DNA from: Pelotomaculum sp. DTU098
GTDB lineage: Bacteria > Bacillota > Desulfotomaculia > Desulfotomaculales > Pelotomaculaceae
Direction: 5' to 3'
NCBI GenBank assembly: GCA_001512635.1
Contig: LFSA01000027.1
Coordinates: forward strand, 1-64,000
Length of the DNA: 64,000 nt
This document shows, piece after piece, positions 9,363-18,360 of the stretch (the stretch's first letter is position 1; each line of letters opens with the position of its first letter). A program made the translations under genes and the position numbers. Under the pieces are notes generated by a model that worked only from the letters and a program-made list of their open reading frames with translations, did no database searches and was not told where the DNA came from.

Positions 9363-9449
9363 CTAGCCAAATCTGGACAGAATTTTGAACCAGATATAAA
9401 CGAGCACCCCTGTCAGGATTGTGAACAGTGTAAAGGTTAACAGGCTCAA
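9363..9449 (-). CDS. 28-residue single-helix membrane microprotein
   Basis: A short frame whose product begins MSLLTFTLFTILTG and ends ILSRFG. It is nearly all hydrophobic up to a positively charged tail (K22, R26), so a single membrane helix is likely. The TTG start lies ten bases after GGAGG (9460-9464), just beyond the stop of the 151-residue membrane protein, so the two are probably translated from one message. The oxidoreductase gene follows downstream. A hairpin (GGCAGG/CCTGCC) lies between at about 9311-9332. It has no name that I recognise. Confidence 0.6.
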   Translation of the reverse strand: MSLLTFTLFTILTGVLVYIWFKILSRFG

Positions 9450-9467
9450 GGCATCTTGACCTCCGTT

Positions 9468-9923
9468 TCAATGTTCCAGCTTTCGGTTCAGACCCAGGGA
9501 ACTCACCAGCCAGGTGTAGCTGGTCAAAACCAAGATGTCTATAAAAATACTAAACTGGGGATTCCAGTTGATGTATTCCAGGGCTCCTGTTTTCATAAAC
9601 AAAAGCTCCTCTATAGAGAACAGAGCCGTAATAACCATGATATTGATGCCCTGCAATAAAGGGCTTTTTGGTAAATACTGGGCAAATAGGATGCCCATAG
9701 TAAAAACCAGCCCGAAGGTAAAGAAAACTGATGAACCAAAAATATGAAAAAAACTGTGGACGCGGTACAGGTTTAATTGCATGGCGCCGGCGTCCACCAG
9801 CAATTGAACAGCACAAATAATAAAACCGCACCAGACTGTATGTTTGAGTCTGAACCTGTCCACCAGCAGGAAAAAGACGATCCAGCCGACGATTGCACTG
9901 ATCAACCAGGCGTATTTATACAT
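9468..9923 (-). CDS. Integral membrane protein, five predicted helices
   Basis: A 151-residue hydrophobic protein with about five membrane segments (about 4-24, 32-50, 64-86, 94-112, 126-144) and no signal cleavage site. It resembles small Firmicute membrane proteins of unknown function (possibly the CBO0543-like group, not certain). The ATG at 9923 follows GGGAGG by ten bases; the in-frame TTG further up overlaps this site. It is flanked by two paralogous FAD oxidoreductases, one downstream on the same strand and one divergent, which suggests a membrane partner for these flavoproteins. Confidence 0.65.
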   Translation of the reverse strand: MYKYAWLISAIVGWIVFFLLVDRFRLKHTVWCGFIICAVQLLVDAGAMQLNLYRVHSFFHIFGSSVFFTFGLVFTMGILFAQYLPKSPLLQGINIMVITALFSIEELLFMKTGALEYINWNPQFSIFIDILVLTSYTWLVSSLGLNRKLEH

Positions 9924-10063
9924 TAAAATATTTCCTCCCAAACCTTTCTAGTAAAACCGGTCTCCAAGCACCAGTTGAGAAATGGACCATCCATCACGAA
10001 TTAATGTTTCCCCTGGCGGTGAAAAATATAAAAAATGATTGAGTATAAAAGGAGGGGTTGGCT

Positions 10064-11158
10064 TTGCGGGTGGCTATTGTGGGCGCTGGTCCCAGCGGTC
10101 TGGCCTGTGCGCTGGAACTGGAGCGGAGGGGGATTTATCCCGACATCTTTGAACGAAGTAGCCGGGTGGGACATCCTATCCCCAGGGTAGAAGTGCTGCT
10201 CCAGCTCTTTGAACGTCCTCTTAGGAATCAGCTCCGTTACCTTATGGAAAACCACAACCTTGAATTCAAGCCGCTTTCACCCCTCCGCAGGGTAGTCATG
10301 TATACATCCCGCCGCGCCGCCGCGGTCAGGGGAAACCTCGGCTTCCTGGTGGAACGGGGTCAAAGTGAAGAATCCATTGAGGTGCAGCTGTCCCGCAAAT
10401 TGCGCTCCAGGATCAAGTTTGACATAGAAGCCGATTACCGGGCCCTGGCCGGGGAGTACGATTTTGTTGTCGTTGCAGAGGGGAACCACCAGGTCGCCAA
10501 AGACCTGCATGTCCTGGAATCATCCTATGACGCCTGGGTCAAAGGAGCCATTGTGCTTGGCCGGTTCGCCCCTGACAGCTCGTCAATTTATTTCAACACT
10601 GACTATGCAGGGCATGGTTTTGCCTGCCTGTCGCCCTTCAACCGGAACAGGGCAGCACTGATGCTGATTGTACCAGAAGTTGAACGCAGCCGGGTAAATG
10701 AATTGTGGAATAGATTTATGGCAATGGAAAATTTTAAATTTGAACTTTTTGAAACCTTTGAGATCTATCAATCCACCGGCCTGACCTCCCGCCGGCAGGT
10801 GGATAATATCCTGCTGACCGGCACCAGCGGGGGTTTGACCGACAGCTTTCTCGGACTGGGCCTTTTTGTCGCGCTGGCCAGCGGCGCCCTGGCCGGACGG
10901 GCCATAGCAGAAGGATTGAATTACGAAAGAATGACCATGTCCCTGAGCAATAGGGCCCGCCGCATGATGGTTTTTAGAAAGGCTTTCAATACACTTGACA
11001 ATGTGGATATCGACCGCCTGGTGGGCACCATAACGCTGCCAGGTATTAAACAGGTCATCTACAACACCAATCTTAATATCGTCGGGATGCTCTGCCCTCT
11101 TTTAGAGAAACGTTTCAAGCGGTGCCCTTCTCTTCAATCCCCCTCAACCAGGAAATAA
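10064..11158 (+). CDS. FAD-dependent oxidoreductase (geranylgeranyl-reductase-like), copy 2
   Basis: A 364-residue paralogue of the protein at 8091-9209, on the opposite strand. It has GAGPSG (7-12), PDIFER for the FAD ribose, YDFVVVAEG mid-protein, and TGTSGG where the GD motif normally stands, so the conserved Asp is again missing. The conserved C-terminal block PGIKQVIYNTNL is shared with the paralogue. The TTG at 10064 is eight bases after GGAGG (10051-10055); an earlier TTG at 10058 is too close to it. Its last 44 bases overlap the end of the convergent permease gene. Confidence 0.75.
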   Translation: MRVAIVGAGPSGLACALELERRGIYPDIFERSSRVGHPIPRVEVLLQLFERPLRNQLRYLMENHNLEFKPLSPLRRVVMYTSRRAAAVRGNLGFLVERGQSEESIEVQLSRKLRSRIKFDIEADYRALAGEYDFVVVAEGNHQVAKDLHVLESSYDAWVKGAIVLGRFAPDSSSIYFNTDYAGHGFACLSPFNRNRAALMLIVPEVERSRVNELWNRFMAMENFKFELFETFEIYQSTGLTSRRQVDNILLTGTSGGLTDSFLGLGLFVALASGALAGRAIAEGLNYERMTMSLSNRARRMMVFRKAFNTLDNVDIDRLVGTITLPGIKQVIYNTNLNIVGMLCPLLEKRFKRCPSLQSPSTRK

Positions 11159-12242
11159 CCAGTAAAAATAAGGGTATGACAAATTCAAAGCATAATAAAG
11201 TATAGACGAAGGAATTACCGATAAACTTGGTTACCTCGCCGATGTTGCTAAACATGAGTCGCGATAAGGCCACGATAATAACGCCAAAGGGTAAAATCAG
11301 AGGTTTATAACTCCTTAAACCGGCCCACTGGGCGGTAAGCAGGGTCAGCAGGTAGTGAGCAACGGCAATCCTGACCAGTATCCCGGCATACCACCCCAGC
11401 ATAATTAGAATATCAGATCTGGGCAGGCCGGGTATTTGGATCTCCCTGGCCAGTTCGATAGCCGGCATCAAAAGCCTGGAAGTGGCCTCCAAACCGAATA
11501 CCGGAATGGAAACAGTACCCGTAAGCAACGCTAGCCCCAGAAGGGGCAGAGTGAATGTAAAGGCCTTGAAGACCTTGTGCGGCTGCCGGATCAGGGGCAA
11601 GATATAGATCAGAATGAACCCTTCCAGCAAATAAGCCATGAGGATTATGGCGCCCCTGGCAGGCGAGCCGTAACCATGTTCTAAAAATGGTAAATAGTGT
11701 TTCATATCTACCTCGGGAAGCACAGCCCCTGCGACGAATAATAATAAAAACAGCCCCACCGGCAGCAGGATCCCGTTCACCCGGCAGATTACTTCCAGGC
11801 CGCTCCTGACAAGATAAGCGGACAGGCCGACAACGACAATTCCAAAGACAACTGGCGGTGTGTGCGTAAAAAAGGCAATACCCATGATTTCCTCAAACTC
11901 ACGGGCAGTGGTGGCCCCGATAACCAGGATTAAGAAGAGGTAGAGTAGGCCCACCAGCCGGCCACCCCAGGCACCGAGCACCATTTGAGAGTACTCAATG
12001 AAACTCCGCCTGGGAAAACGCAGGGCAAGGGCAATAATGGTGAAAGCCACCGGGACGGCCAGGATGACAGAAACAATTGCCGAAATCCAGCTGTCCCGCC
12101 CGGCTACAGCCGCAGTAATGGAAGGAACAAAAATATCCACTGTGGAAATAATGAAAGTAAAATACAGGATGGCCCCCTGAAACATGGTAATGCAGGCCGG
12201 CTCCAACTGAAAAAGGGGAAACATAGCTGTTTTTTTAGTCAT
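11115..12242 (-). CDS. GerAB-family spore germination permease, orphan
   Basis: A 375-residue protein with about ten membrane helices, matching the GerAB/YndE (APC superfamily) B-subunit of nutrient germinant receptors in length and pattern, with FPRRSFIEYSQ near 94 and a YLFLILVIGATTAREFEEI helix. The B-subunit senses the nutrient in the spore inner membrane. No gerAA or gerAC partner adjoins it. A start ATG follows GGGAGA. The 3' end overlaps the convergent oxidoreductase gene by 44 bases. A different amino-acid permease of the same superfamily is the alternative. Confidence 0.8.
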   Translation of the reverse strand: MTKKTAMFPLFQLEPACITMFQGAILYFTFIISTVDIFVPSITAAVAGRDSWISAIVSVILAVPVAFTIIALALRFPRRSFIEYSQMVLGAWGGRLVGLLYLFLILVIGATTAREFEEIMGIAFFTHTPPVVFGIVVVGLSAYLVRSGLEVICRVNGILLPVGLFLLLFVAGAVLPEVDMKHYLPFLEHGYGSPARGAIILMAYLLEGFILIYILPLIRQPHKVFKAFTFTLPLLGLALLTGTVSIPVFGLEATSRLLMPAIELAREIQIPGLPRSDILIMLGWYAGILVRIAVAHYLLTLLTAQWAGLRSYKPLILPFGVIIVALSRLMFSNIGEVTKFIGNSFVYTLLCFEFVIPLFLLVISWLRGIEEKGTA

Positions 12243-12314
12243 CAGAGATTTCTCCCGCAGTAAAAATACCTACAGGATTACTATTATTTACAATAGCCCA
12301 ATTCTTATGCAAAA

Positions 12315-12334
12315 TAAAAAGGCCCTTCGGCCAC
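12315..12334 (-). terminator. Terminator at the end of the fab-rnc-ftsY operon
   Basis: A short GC stem GGCC/GGCC (12321-12324 and 12329-12332) with a four-base loop is followed on the minus strand by T5ATTTT. It lies about 35 bases after the ftsY stop. The stem is short but the position fits. Confidence 0.55.
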
Positions 12335-12366
12335 ATGAGTTTTACTCCAAATAATATTTTTATCTA

Positions 12367-13278
12367 TTATGAAAACAGAGCTTCCACAAATTCCTCAGCG
12401 TTAAAGGGCCTCAGGTCGTCTATACCCTCTCCGATACCGATTAGCTTGACCGGTATATTCAGGGCATGTTTAACCCCCAGCACAACCCCTCCTTTGGCGC
12501 TGCCGTCGAGTTTTGTCAGAACTATACCGGTTACACCCACAGCTTCACCAAAGAGTTTGGCCTGATTGACCGCATTCTGGCCGGTTGTTGCGTCCAGAAC
12601 CAGAAGAACCTCGTGGGGTGCTCCGGGCATGGCCCGGTCCAGAACCCGGCTGATTTTTTTCAGCTCTTCCATAAGGTTGCTTTTTGTATGCAGCCGGCCT
12701 GCGGTATCGATAATCAGGACGTCCGCCCCCCTCGCCTTTGCCGCCTGAAGGGAATCATAAGCAACTGCGGCAGGGTCGGAACCTTCCCGGTGCTTGATCA
12801 AGTCCACATTCACCCGTTCCGCCCAGACTTCCAGCTGGTCTATTGCTGCCGCCCGGAATGTATCCGCAGCCCCTAATACTACCTTTTTCCCCTCCATTTT
12901 GTACAGATAGGCCATTTTACCGATGGTGGTTGTTTTGCCAACTCCATTTACGCCCACCACTAAAATAACCGTCGGGGACTGCCAGTAAGTATTAATGAGC
13001 GTGGTACCCGTGCCCAGCAACTCCCTGATCTGTTCTTTGAGCACGGGTTTTATTTCGGCGGCATCCTCTATCCGTCTCTCCTTGACAATGCTCCGGACTT
13101 TTTCCACCAGTTCCATAGCCGTGGCAACTCCTACATCGGCCTGGACTAAAATTTCCTCAAGTTCTTCATAGACTTCCTCGTCAATTTCTTTGCGCCGGTG
13201 AATCAGGGAATCAATCTTCTCAACAAAACCCTGCCGGGTTTTTGCCAGGCTTTCCTTTAAACGATTAAAAAAACCCAT
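12367..13278 (-). CDS. ftsY: Signal recognition particle receptor FtsY
   Basis: A 303-residue SRP-type GTPase at the membrane that receives ribosome-nascent-chain complexes from SRP. The N domain covers about 1-95. The G domain shows the P-loop GVNGVGKTT (109-117), DTAGR (191-195), and [10 protein letters not shown] (255-264). The long acidic A domain of enterobacterial FtsY is absent, as usual in Firmicutes. GGAGG lies 13 bases before the ATG. It is the last gene of the fatty-acid operon after rnc; the B. subtilis region also keeps rnc near ftsY. Confidence 0.96.
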   Translation of the reverse strand: MGFFNRLKESLAKTRQGFVEKIDSLIHRRKEIDEEVYEELEEILVQADVGVATAMELVEKVRSIVKERRIEDAAEIKPVLKEQIRELLGTGTTLINTYWQSPTVILVVGVNGVGKTTTIGKMAYLYKMEGKKVVLGAADTFRAAAIDQLEVWAERVNVDLIKHREGSDPAAVAYDSLQAAKARGADVLIIDTAGRLHTKSNLMEELKKISRVLDRAMPGAPHEVLLVLDATTGQNAVNQAKLFGEAVGVTGIVLTKLDGSAKGGVVLGVKHALNIPVKLIGIGEGIDDLRPFNAEEFVEALFS

Positions 13279-13329
13279 GGGTTTAATGCAACCTCCAGCA
13301 CATGTTTAATGATGATCCCGGGTACGGTT

Positions 13330-14046
13330 CTAAAGGTTTCCCTTCTGTATACTCTGCTTTAACAAGGCAGATTTGGCGGCCTGCTGTTCAGCGTCCTTCT
13401 TGGAGCGCCCTGTACCGCTGCCCGCCAGCTTGCCTTTGTAAAGTACACCCGCCGTAAAAATCTTATGGTGGTCAGGTCCTTCTTCTTTCAGGATAACATA
13501 CTGGACCTGCTCACCATGACGCTGTTGGACATATTCCTGCAACTCTGTTTTATAGTCACGCTCCAGGCGCCCTTCCAGGACATCCTTGAGCACGGGAGAT
13601 AGGAATTGAATAGCCAGCTCAGCGGCCTTGTCCAGCCCCTGGTCCAGGTAAACCGCTCCCAGCAGGGCTTCAAAGGCATCGGCGAGAATGGAGGGACGTT
13701 CCCTACCCCCGGAACGTTCCTCACCCTTACCCATCAGCAGGCATGGACCAAGCCCCAGTGCCCTGGCTGCCCTGGCCAGAGAGGCCTCACATACCACGGA
13801 GGCTCTAAGTTTGGTTAGACTTCCTTCATCAAAGCCGGGATGATTTCGGTACAGGTAATCACTGATCACCAGTTCCAAAACTGCATCGCCCAGGAATTCA
13901 AGGCGTTGATTGTTTTCCAAGCCGTTCTGGCGGCTTTCGTATGTGAATGAACTATGGGTCAAGGCCTGTTCCAGAAGTCCCTCGTCAGACCAGTCAAATT
14001 TTAGCTTTTTTTTTAAGAGGTCCAGATATTCCTTTCTCTTTGCCAA
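13330..14046 (-). CDS. rnc: Ribonuclease III
   Basis: A 238-residue double-strand-specific endoribonuclease for rRNA and mRNA processing. The signature RLEFLGDAVL lies at 48-57 with catalytic acidic residues, a second acidic helix is ADAFEALLGAVYLD, and the C-terminal double-stranded RNA-binding domain runs from about 163 to 232 (ELQEYVQQ to SKKDAEQQAAKSAL). The start is TTG with AGGTGAT upstream. It lies between fabF and ftsY in the same direction, as in many Firmicutes. Confidence 0.96.
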   Translation of the reverse strand: MAKRKEYLDLLKKKLKFDWSDEGLLEQALTHSSFTYESRQNGLENNQRLEFLGDAVLELVISDYLYRNHPGFDEGSLTKLRASVVCEASLARAARALGLGPCLLMGKGEERSGGRERPSILADAFEALLGAVYLDQGLDKAAELAIQFLSPVLKDVLEGRLERDYKTELQEYVQQRHGEQVQYVILKEEGPDHHKIFTAGVLYKGKLAGSGTGRSKKDAEQQAAKSALLKQSIQKGNL

Positions 14047-14123
14047 TAGATATCACCTGATCATATAATTCCGCTAAGCAGCCCTTCGCTGAACAAACGT
14101 TACCCAAATGCTATTTTAACCCT

Positions 14124-15359
14124 TTAGAAACTTTTAATGACAAGGGTGACGTTATGCCCGCCAAAGCCAAATGAATTGGAAATGGCTACCTTTATTTCAG
14201 CCTTTCGGGCAGTGTTGGGCACAAAATCCAAATCGCATTCAGGATCGGGGTTTTCCAGATTTATTGTGGGAGGAATAATTCCATTATAAATGGCCAGGAC
14301 AGTGGCTGTAGCCTCCAACCCCCCGGCCGCTCCCAACAAGTGACCGGTCATGGATTTGGTTGAACTAACGGCAAGCTTGTAGGCATGTTTTCCAAAAACA
14401 GACTTAATAGCCTTGACCTCCACAGCATCTCCCAGGGGTGTGGATGTGGCGTGGGCGTTGATATAGTCCACAGCTTCGGGTTCGATACCTGCGTCTGCAA
14501 GAGCTGCCCGCATGGAATTTGCCGCACCGCCGCCTTCCGGGTCGGGTGCAGTAATATGATAGGCGTCACAGGTACTGCCGTAACCTGCTAACTCGGCGTA
14601 GATTCTGGCTCCCCTGGCCTGGGCATGCTCAAGAGTCTCCAGCACCATGATCGCAGCCCCTTCAGCCACTACAAAACCGTCCCGGCTGATGTCAAAAGGC
14701 CTGCTGGCCCTTTCTGGTTCTTCGTTACGGGTGGACATGGCCTTCATGGAACAGAACCCGGCCACAGCCAGAGGAGTGATCGGTGCTTCCGTACCACCGG
14801 TAATCATAACATCGGCATGTCCCCACTGGAGCATCTTAAAGGCGTCACCAATGGCGTTGCTGCTGGAGGCACAGGCCGATACACTGGTAATATTCGGCCC
14901 CCGCAGGCGGTAATTGATGGCTATCTGCCCCGCCCCCATATTGGCTATCATCATGGGTACGAAAAAAGGGCTGACCCGGCCAGGACCCTTGCTGGCCAGG
15001 ACTGCGGCCTGATCTTCGAGGGTTTCGATACCGCCGATGCCCGAACCGAGAATAACACCAATCCTGTCCCTGTCTGCGGATTCCAGATCCAGCGCCGCGT
15101 CCTCTATGGCCATCCCGGCAGCAGCCAGCGCGAACTGGGTGAAGCGATCCATGCGGCGACTCTCTTTTTTGTCAATATAACTGGACGGCTCAAAATCAAT
15201 AACTTCCCCTGCAATCTTCGTCTTAAAATCAGTAGTGTCAAACCTTGTTACAGGTCGTATCCCCGAGATTCCGGCGGTCAGGGAAGACCAGAATTTTTCC
15301 AGTCCCGTTCCAACCGGAGAAATAACACCTAGGCCGGTAATGACAACCCGCTTACGCAA
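14124..15359 (-). CDS. fabF: 3-oxoacyl-ACP synthase II
   Basis: A 411-residue condensing enzyme of fatty-acid elongation. The catalytic triad is visible: C163 in SACASSS, H303 in NAHATSTP and H340 in KSMTGHLLGAAGG. TTG is the start, seven bases after GGGAGG. It follows acpP, but a strong terminator-like hairpin stands between them, so its expression may be a fraction of that of acpP. The product acts on acyl-ACP and malonyl-ACP in the cytosol. Confidence 0.96.
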   Translation of the reverse strand: MRKRVVITGLGVISPVGTGLEKFWSSLTAGISGIRPVTRFDTTDFKTKIAGEVIDFEPSSYIDKKESRRMDRFTQFALAAAGMAIEDAALDLESADRDRIGVILGSGIGGIETLEDQAAVLASKGPGRVSPFFVPMMIANMGAGQIAINYRLRGPNITSVSACASSSNAIGDAFKMLQWGHADVMITGGTEAPITPLAVAGFCSMKAMSTRNEEPERASRPFDISRDGFVVAEGAAIMVLETLEHAQARGARIYAELAGYGSTCDAYHITAPDPEGGGAANSMRAALADAGIEPEAVDYINAHATSTPLGDAVEVKAIKSVFGKHAYKLAVSSTKSMTGHLLGAAGGLEATATVLAIYNGIIPPTINLENPDPECDLDFVPNTARKAEIKVAISNSFGFGGHNVTLVIKSF

Positions 15360-15377
15360 TCGTATTCCTCCCTCTTC

Positions 15378-15407
15378 AAAAAAGTCCCGTGGTTTCCCCC
15401 GGGACTT
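15378..15407 (-). terminator. Intrinsic terminator between acpP and fabF
   Basis: On the minus strand AAGTCCCG, a ten-base loop and CGGGACTT form an eight-base perfect stem followed by T4 beyond the stem (+ strand 15382-15389 and 15400-15407, A-run 15378-15383). It is in mid-operon, 20 bases before the fabF start, so it is likely a partial terminator that sets acpP above the downstream genes. Confidence 0.7.
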
Positions 15408-15425
15408 AAACCCTATATATAAGTG

Positions 15426-15656
15426 CTATTGATGCTCCTGGATATACTTGACGGCTTCACCTACGGTGCGGATTTTTTCCGCATCTTCATCCGGTATTTC
15501 CAGGTCGAACTCTTCTTCTAAAGCCATCACAAGTTCCACAATATCTAATGAATCGGCCCCCAGATCATCTACAAAGGAGGACTCCATCTTGATATCCTCT
15601 TCATCTACCCCCAATTGCTCAACAATAATGGACTTCACTTTATCAATAATTGACAT
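15426..15656 (-). CDS. acpP: Acyl carrier protein
   Basis: A 76-residue acidic four-helix carrier. The phosphopantetheine attachment serine is S36 in [11 protein letters not shown]. It shuttles acyl chains between the Fab enzymes encoded on either side. ATG follows GGGGGTGA. A terminator-like hairpin comes directly after it, in keeping with the high ACP level usually needed. Confidence 0.98.
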   Translation of the reverse strand: MSIIDKVKSIIVEQLGVDEEDIKMESSFVDDLGADSLDIVELVMALEEEFDLEIPDEDAEKIRTVGEAVKYIQEHQ

Positions 15657-15696
15657 GACCTAAAATCACCCCCTTCCGGTCTACTGCAAATCCTTT

Positions 15697-16443
15697 TCAC
15701 ACGCAAGTCATCCCGCCATCTACCGCAATGGTTTGTCCCGTAATATATGCTGCAGCGTCCGAAGCTAAAAACGCTACCAGTTCCGCAACCTCTTCGGGGC
15801 CGCCAAATCTTCTTAAAGGTACCTGCGCCAGCATTTTTTCCTTCAGCTCTTCCGGTAAGCCTGCCGTCATCTCTGTGGTAATAAAGCCGGGCGCCACTGC
15901 GTTCACAGTGATGTTTCTGGAACCAAGTTCCTTTGCCAGGGCTTTAGTCAGGCCCAGCAGGCCTGCCTTGGATGCACAGTAGTTAGCCTGGCCGGCATTT
16001 CCGATAATTCCAACCACAGAGCTGATGTTTATAATTCTGCCGTACTGGTTTTTGAGCATGCCCCGCGCCGCTGCCCTGGCACAATTAAAAGCACCTTTCA
16101 GATTGATCCCCAGCACGGTTTCCCAGTCCTCATCCTTCATTCTCAGGATTAAATTATCCCGGGTCACACCGGCGTTGTTGACCAGGATATCCACACGCCC
16201 GAACTGGTTCTGGGCTTCCTTAACCAGCCCGGCAGCCTCACCGGCATCTGAAACATCAGCCTTGCAGGCAATGGCCTTGCCACCCCGGCTCCGGATGTTG
16301 TCAACCACTTCTGCAGCAGCACCGGCGTTGGTGGCGTAATTAACAACCACGGCAGCGCCTTTCTGGGAGAGAGTCAGGGCGATAGCCCGCCCAATCCCCC
16401 GGGAGCCTCCAGTAATTATGGCAACTCTGCCGCTAAGAAACAT
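15697..16443 (-). CDS. fabG: 3-oxoacyl-ACP reductase
   Basis: A 248-residue short-chain dehydrogenase that reduces 3-oxoacyl-ACP with NADPH. It has TGGSRGIG (11-18), NNAG (89-92) and the catalytic S142, Y155 and K159. The frame is open to 16500, but ATG at 16443 has GGGGGAGG nine bases upstream and matches the family N-terminus. One base separates it from the fabD stop, so translation is probably coupled. Confidence 0.96.
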   Translation of the reverse strand: MFLSGRVAIITGGSRGIGRAIALTLSQKGAAVVVNYATNAGAAAEVVDNIRSRGGKAIACKADVSDAGEAAGLVKEAQNQFGRVDILVNNAGVTRDNLILRMKDEDWETVLGINLKGAFNCARAAARGMLKNQYGRIINISSVVGIIGNAGQANYCASKAGLLGLTKALAKELGSRNITVNAVAPGFITTEMTAGLPEELKEKMLAQVPLRRFGGPEEVAELVAFLASDAAAYITGQTIAVDGGMTCV

Positions 16444-16444
16444 T

Positions 16445-17386
16445 TTAGCTAACCTCCCCCTGAAGTGCAAGGACTTTTTCCAGGGACGCCCGGTCCTCAA
16501 TATTGTATACCTTAACTTCCCGGCTTATTTTTTTAATTAAACCGCTTAAAACCCTGCCAGGACCGATCTCAATGAACGTGTTGATACCATCCGAAATCAA
16601 GCGGCGGATACTTTCTTCCCAGCGAACCGGACTATATACCTGCTTAATTAGAGATTCCCTGACTTCAGAGGCAGTCCGGACATAATCTGCCGAAACATTG
16701 GCCACCACTTTAACCTCAGGATCATTGATCACGATCTTCGCCAGGTCCCCGGCCAGTCTTTCCCCGGCCGGCACCATCAGGCTGGAATGAAAGGGTGCGC
16801 TCACAGGCAGCGGGATAAACCGCTTCGCCCCTGCTTCTTTAGCCAGGACTTGAGCAGCCTTAAGACCTGCTAAATCACCTGCTACAACCACCTGACCGGG
16901 ACAGTTTAAATTAACTGCCTCCACCACTCCTTCAGCCGAAGCCCGCCGGCATACTTCCACCACCTCGGCTCCGGAAAGGCCCATCACAGCTGCCATGCCA
17001 CCTGTTCCCAGGGGTACCGCCTCCTGCATATACTGTCCCCTCTTCCGGACCAGGCGAACAGCATCCTCAAAGGAGAGGGAGCCTGCTGCCACCAGGGCGG
17101 TGTATTCACCGAGGCTGTGACCTGCCAGGGCAGAGGGAACCGGCGCCCCGGCCTGCCTGAACACCTCCAGGCAGGCAATACTGGCAGTTAAAACCGCCGG
17201 CTGAGTATTGACTGTTTTATTTAATTCTTCTTCCGGGCCTTCAAAACAAAGTTCTGTAAGACTGAAACCAAGGGCCTCATCGGCTCTATTAAAAACTTGC
17301 GCAGCTTCAGCGTAAGACAGGAAAAAATCCTGGCCCATTCCTTTATATTGGGAACCCTGTCCGGGAAAAACATATGCTATGCTCAT
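16445..17386 (-). CDS. fabD: Malonyl-CoA:ACP transacylase
   Basis: A 313-residue transacylase that loads malonate onto ACP. It has FPGQGSQ near the N-terminus, the nucleophile S91 in GHSLGEYTALVAAG, and H200 in PFHSSLM. The ATG start follows directly after the fabK stop, and the stop nearly touches the fabG start. The SD site (G6 about 14 bases upstream) is distant, so coupling from fabK is likely. Confidence 0.96.
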   Translation of the reverse strand: MSIAYVFPGQGSQYKGMGQDFFLSYAEAAQVFNRADEALGFSLTELCFEGPEEELNKTVNTQPAVLTASIACLEVFRQAGAPVPSALAGHSLGEYTALVAAGSLSFEDAVRLVRKRGQYMQEAVPLGTGGMAAVMGLSGAEVVEVCRRASAEGVVEAVNLNCPGQVVVAGDLAGLKAAQVLAKEAGAKRFIPLPVSAPFHSSLMVPAGERLAGDLAKIVINDPEVKVVANVSADYVRTASEVRESLIKQVYSPVRWEESIRRLISDGINTFIEIGPGRVLSGLIKKISREVKVYNIEDRASLEKVLALQGEVS

Positions 17387-17388
17387 AA

Positions 17389-18333
17389 TTAGCTGAATTG
17401 CCCCCCCAATAGGCGGATTACCTCACCTGCACCGCTGATAATCTCATTAATGATATCCCTTACAGGCTGAATCTCTTTAACCATGGCGCAAACCTGTCCG
17501 GCCATAATAGTGCCGTTTTCTACATCACCCTCAACCATGGCCAATCTGAGGCTTCCAACCCCTAATTGTTCGATTTCTTCAATAGATGCCCCATTTTTCT
17601 CCATTTCTTCGTATTTTCTGGTAAGTTTATTGCGCAAAGCACGAACCGGGTGACCGGCAGAGGCGCCCGTAATGGTTGTATCCCGGTCTTTGGCTTTAAT
17701 GACAGTTTCCTTGACCCTGGGATGAATGGTACATTCAGCGGCACACATGAAACGTGTGCCCATCTGAACGCCAACTGCGCCCAGGGCAAGGGCAGCCACC
17801 AGGCCCCGGCCGTCAAAGATGCCGCCGGCTGCAATCACCGGTATATCAACTGCGTCCACCACCTGGGGCACCAGGGCCATGGTGGTCAACTCCCCGATAT
17901 GTCCGCCTGATTCCATCCCTTCTGCGATCAGCGCGTCCACGCCAGCCCGGGCTAACCTTTTGGCCAGCGCCACGGAGGAAACAACAGGAATAACCTTCGA
18001 ACCCACCTCGCGCAGGGCTGGCACATATTTACCGGGATTTCCGGCTCCGGTTGTAACCACAGCCACAGGTTCATCCTGGAGCAGGGCCATGATTTCTTCC
18101 ACATAGGGGGAACGCAGCATCACGTTAACCCCAAAGGGCTTGCTGGTCAACTGCCTGGCCCTGGAAAGCTGCTCCCTCAACCACTCGGGATGAGCGGCGC
18201 CGGATCCGATAACGCCGAGACCGCCCGCTTCGGAAACAGCTGCAGCCAGCTCAGCGGTGGATACCCAGGCCATGCCCCCTTGAATAATGGGATATTTAAT
18301 GCCCAGTAAATCACATAACACGGTATGAATCAA
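17389..18333 (-). CDS. fabK: Enoyl-ACP reductase II (FMN-dependent)
   Basis: A 314-residue FMN-dependent TIM-barrel enzyme of the nitronate monooxygenase/FabK family. It has IIQGGMAWVS at the N-terminus, GLGVIGSGA, the substrate-loop AEGMESGGHIG, and a glycine-rich phosphate site AAGGIFDGRG. Its place between fabH and fabD supports the last reduction step of each elongation cycle, not nitronate oxidation. TTG is the start, about eight bases after GGGGGTG. No FabI or FabL is seen in this operon. Confidence 0.93.
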   Translation of the reverse strand: MIHTVLCDLLGIKYPIIQGGMAWVSTAELAAAVSEAGGLGVIGSGAAHPEWLREQLSRARQLTSKPFGVNVMLRSPYVEEIMALLQDEPVAVVTTGAGNPGKYVPALREVGSKVIPVVSSVALAKRLARAGVDALIAEGMESGGHIGELTTMALVPQVVDAVDIPVIAAGGIFDGRGLVAALALGAVGVQMGTRFMCAAECTIHPRVKETVIKAKDRDTTITGASAGHPVRALRNKLTRKYEEMEKNGASIEEIEQLGVGSLRLAMVEGDVENGTIMAGQVCAMVKEIQPVRDIINEIISGAGEVIRLLGGQFS

Positions 18334-18360
18334 TACCTTTTCACCCCCTTAAGATGGGTA

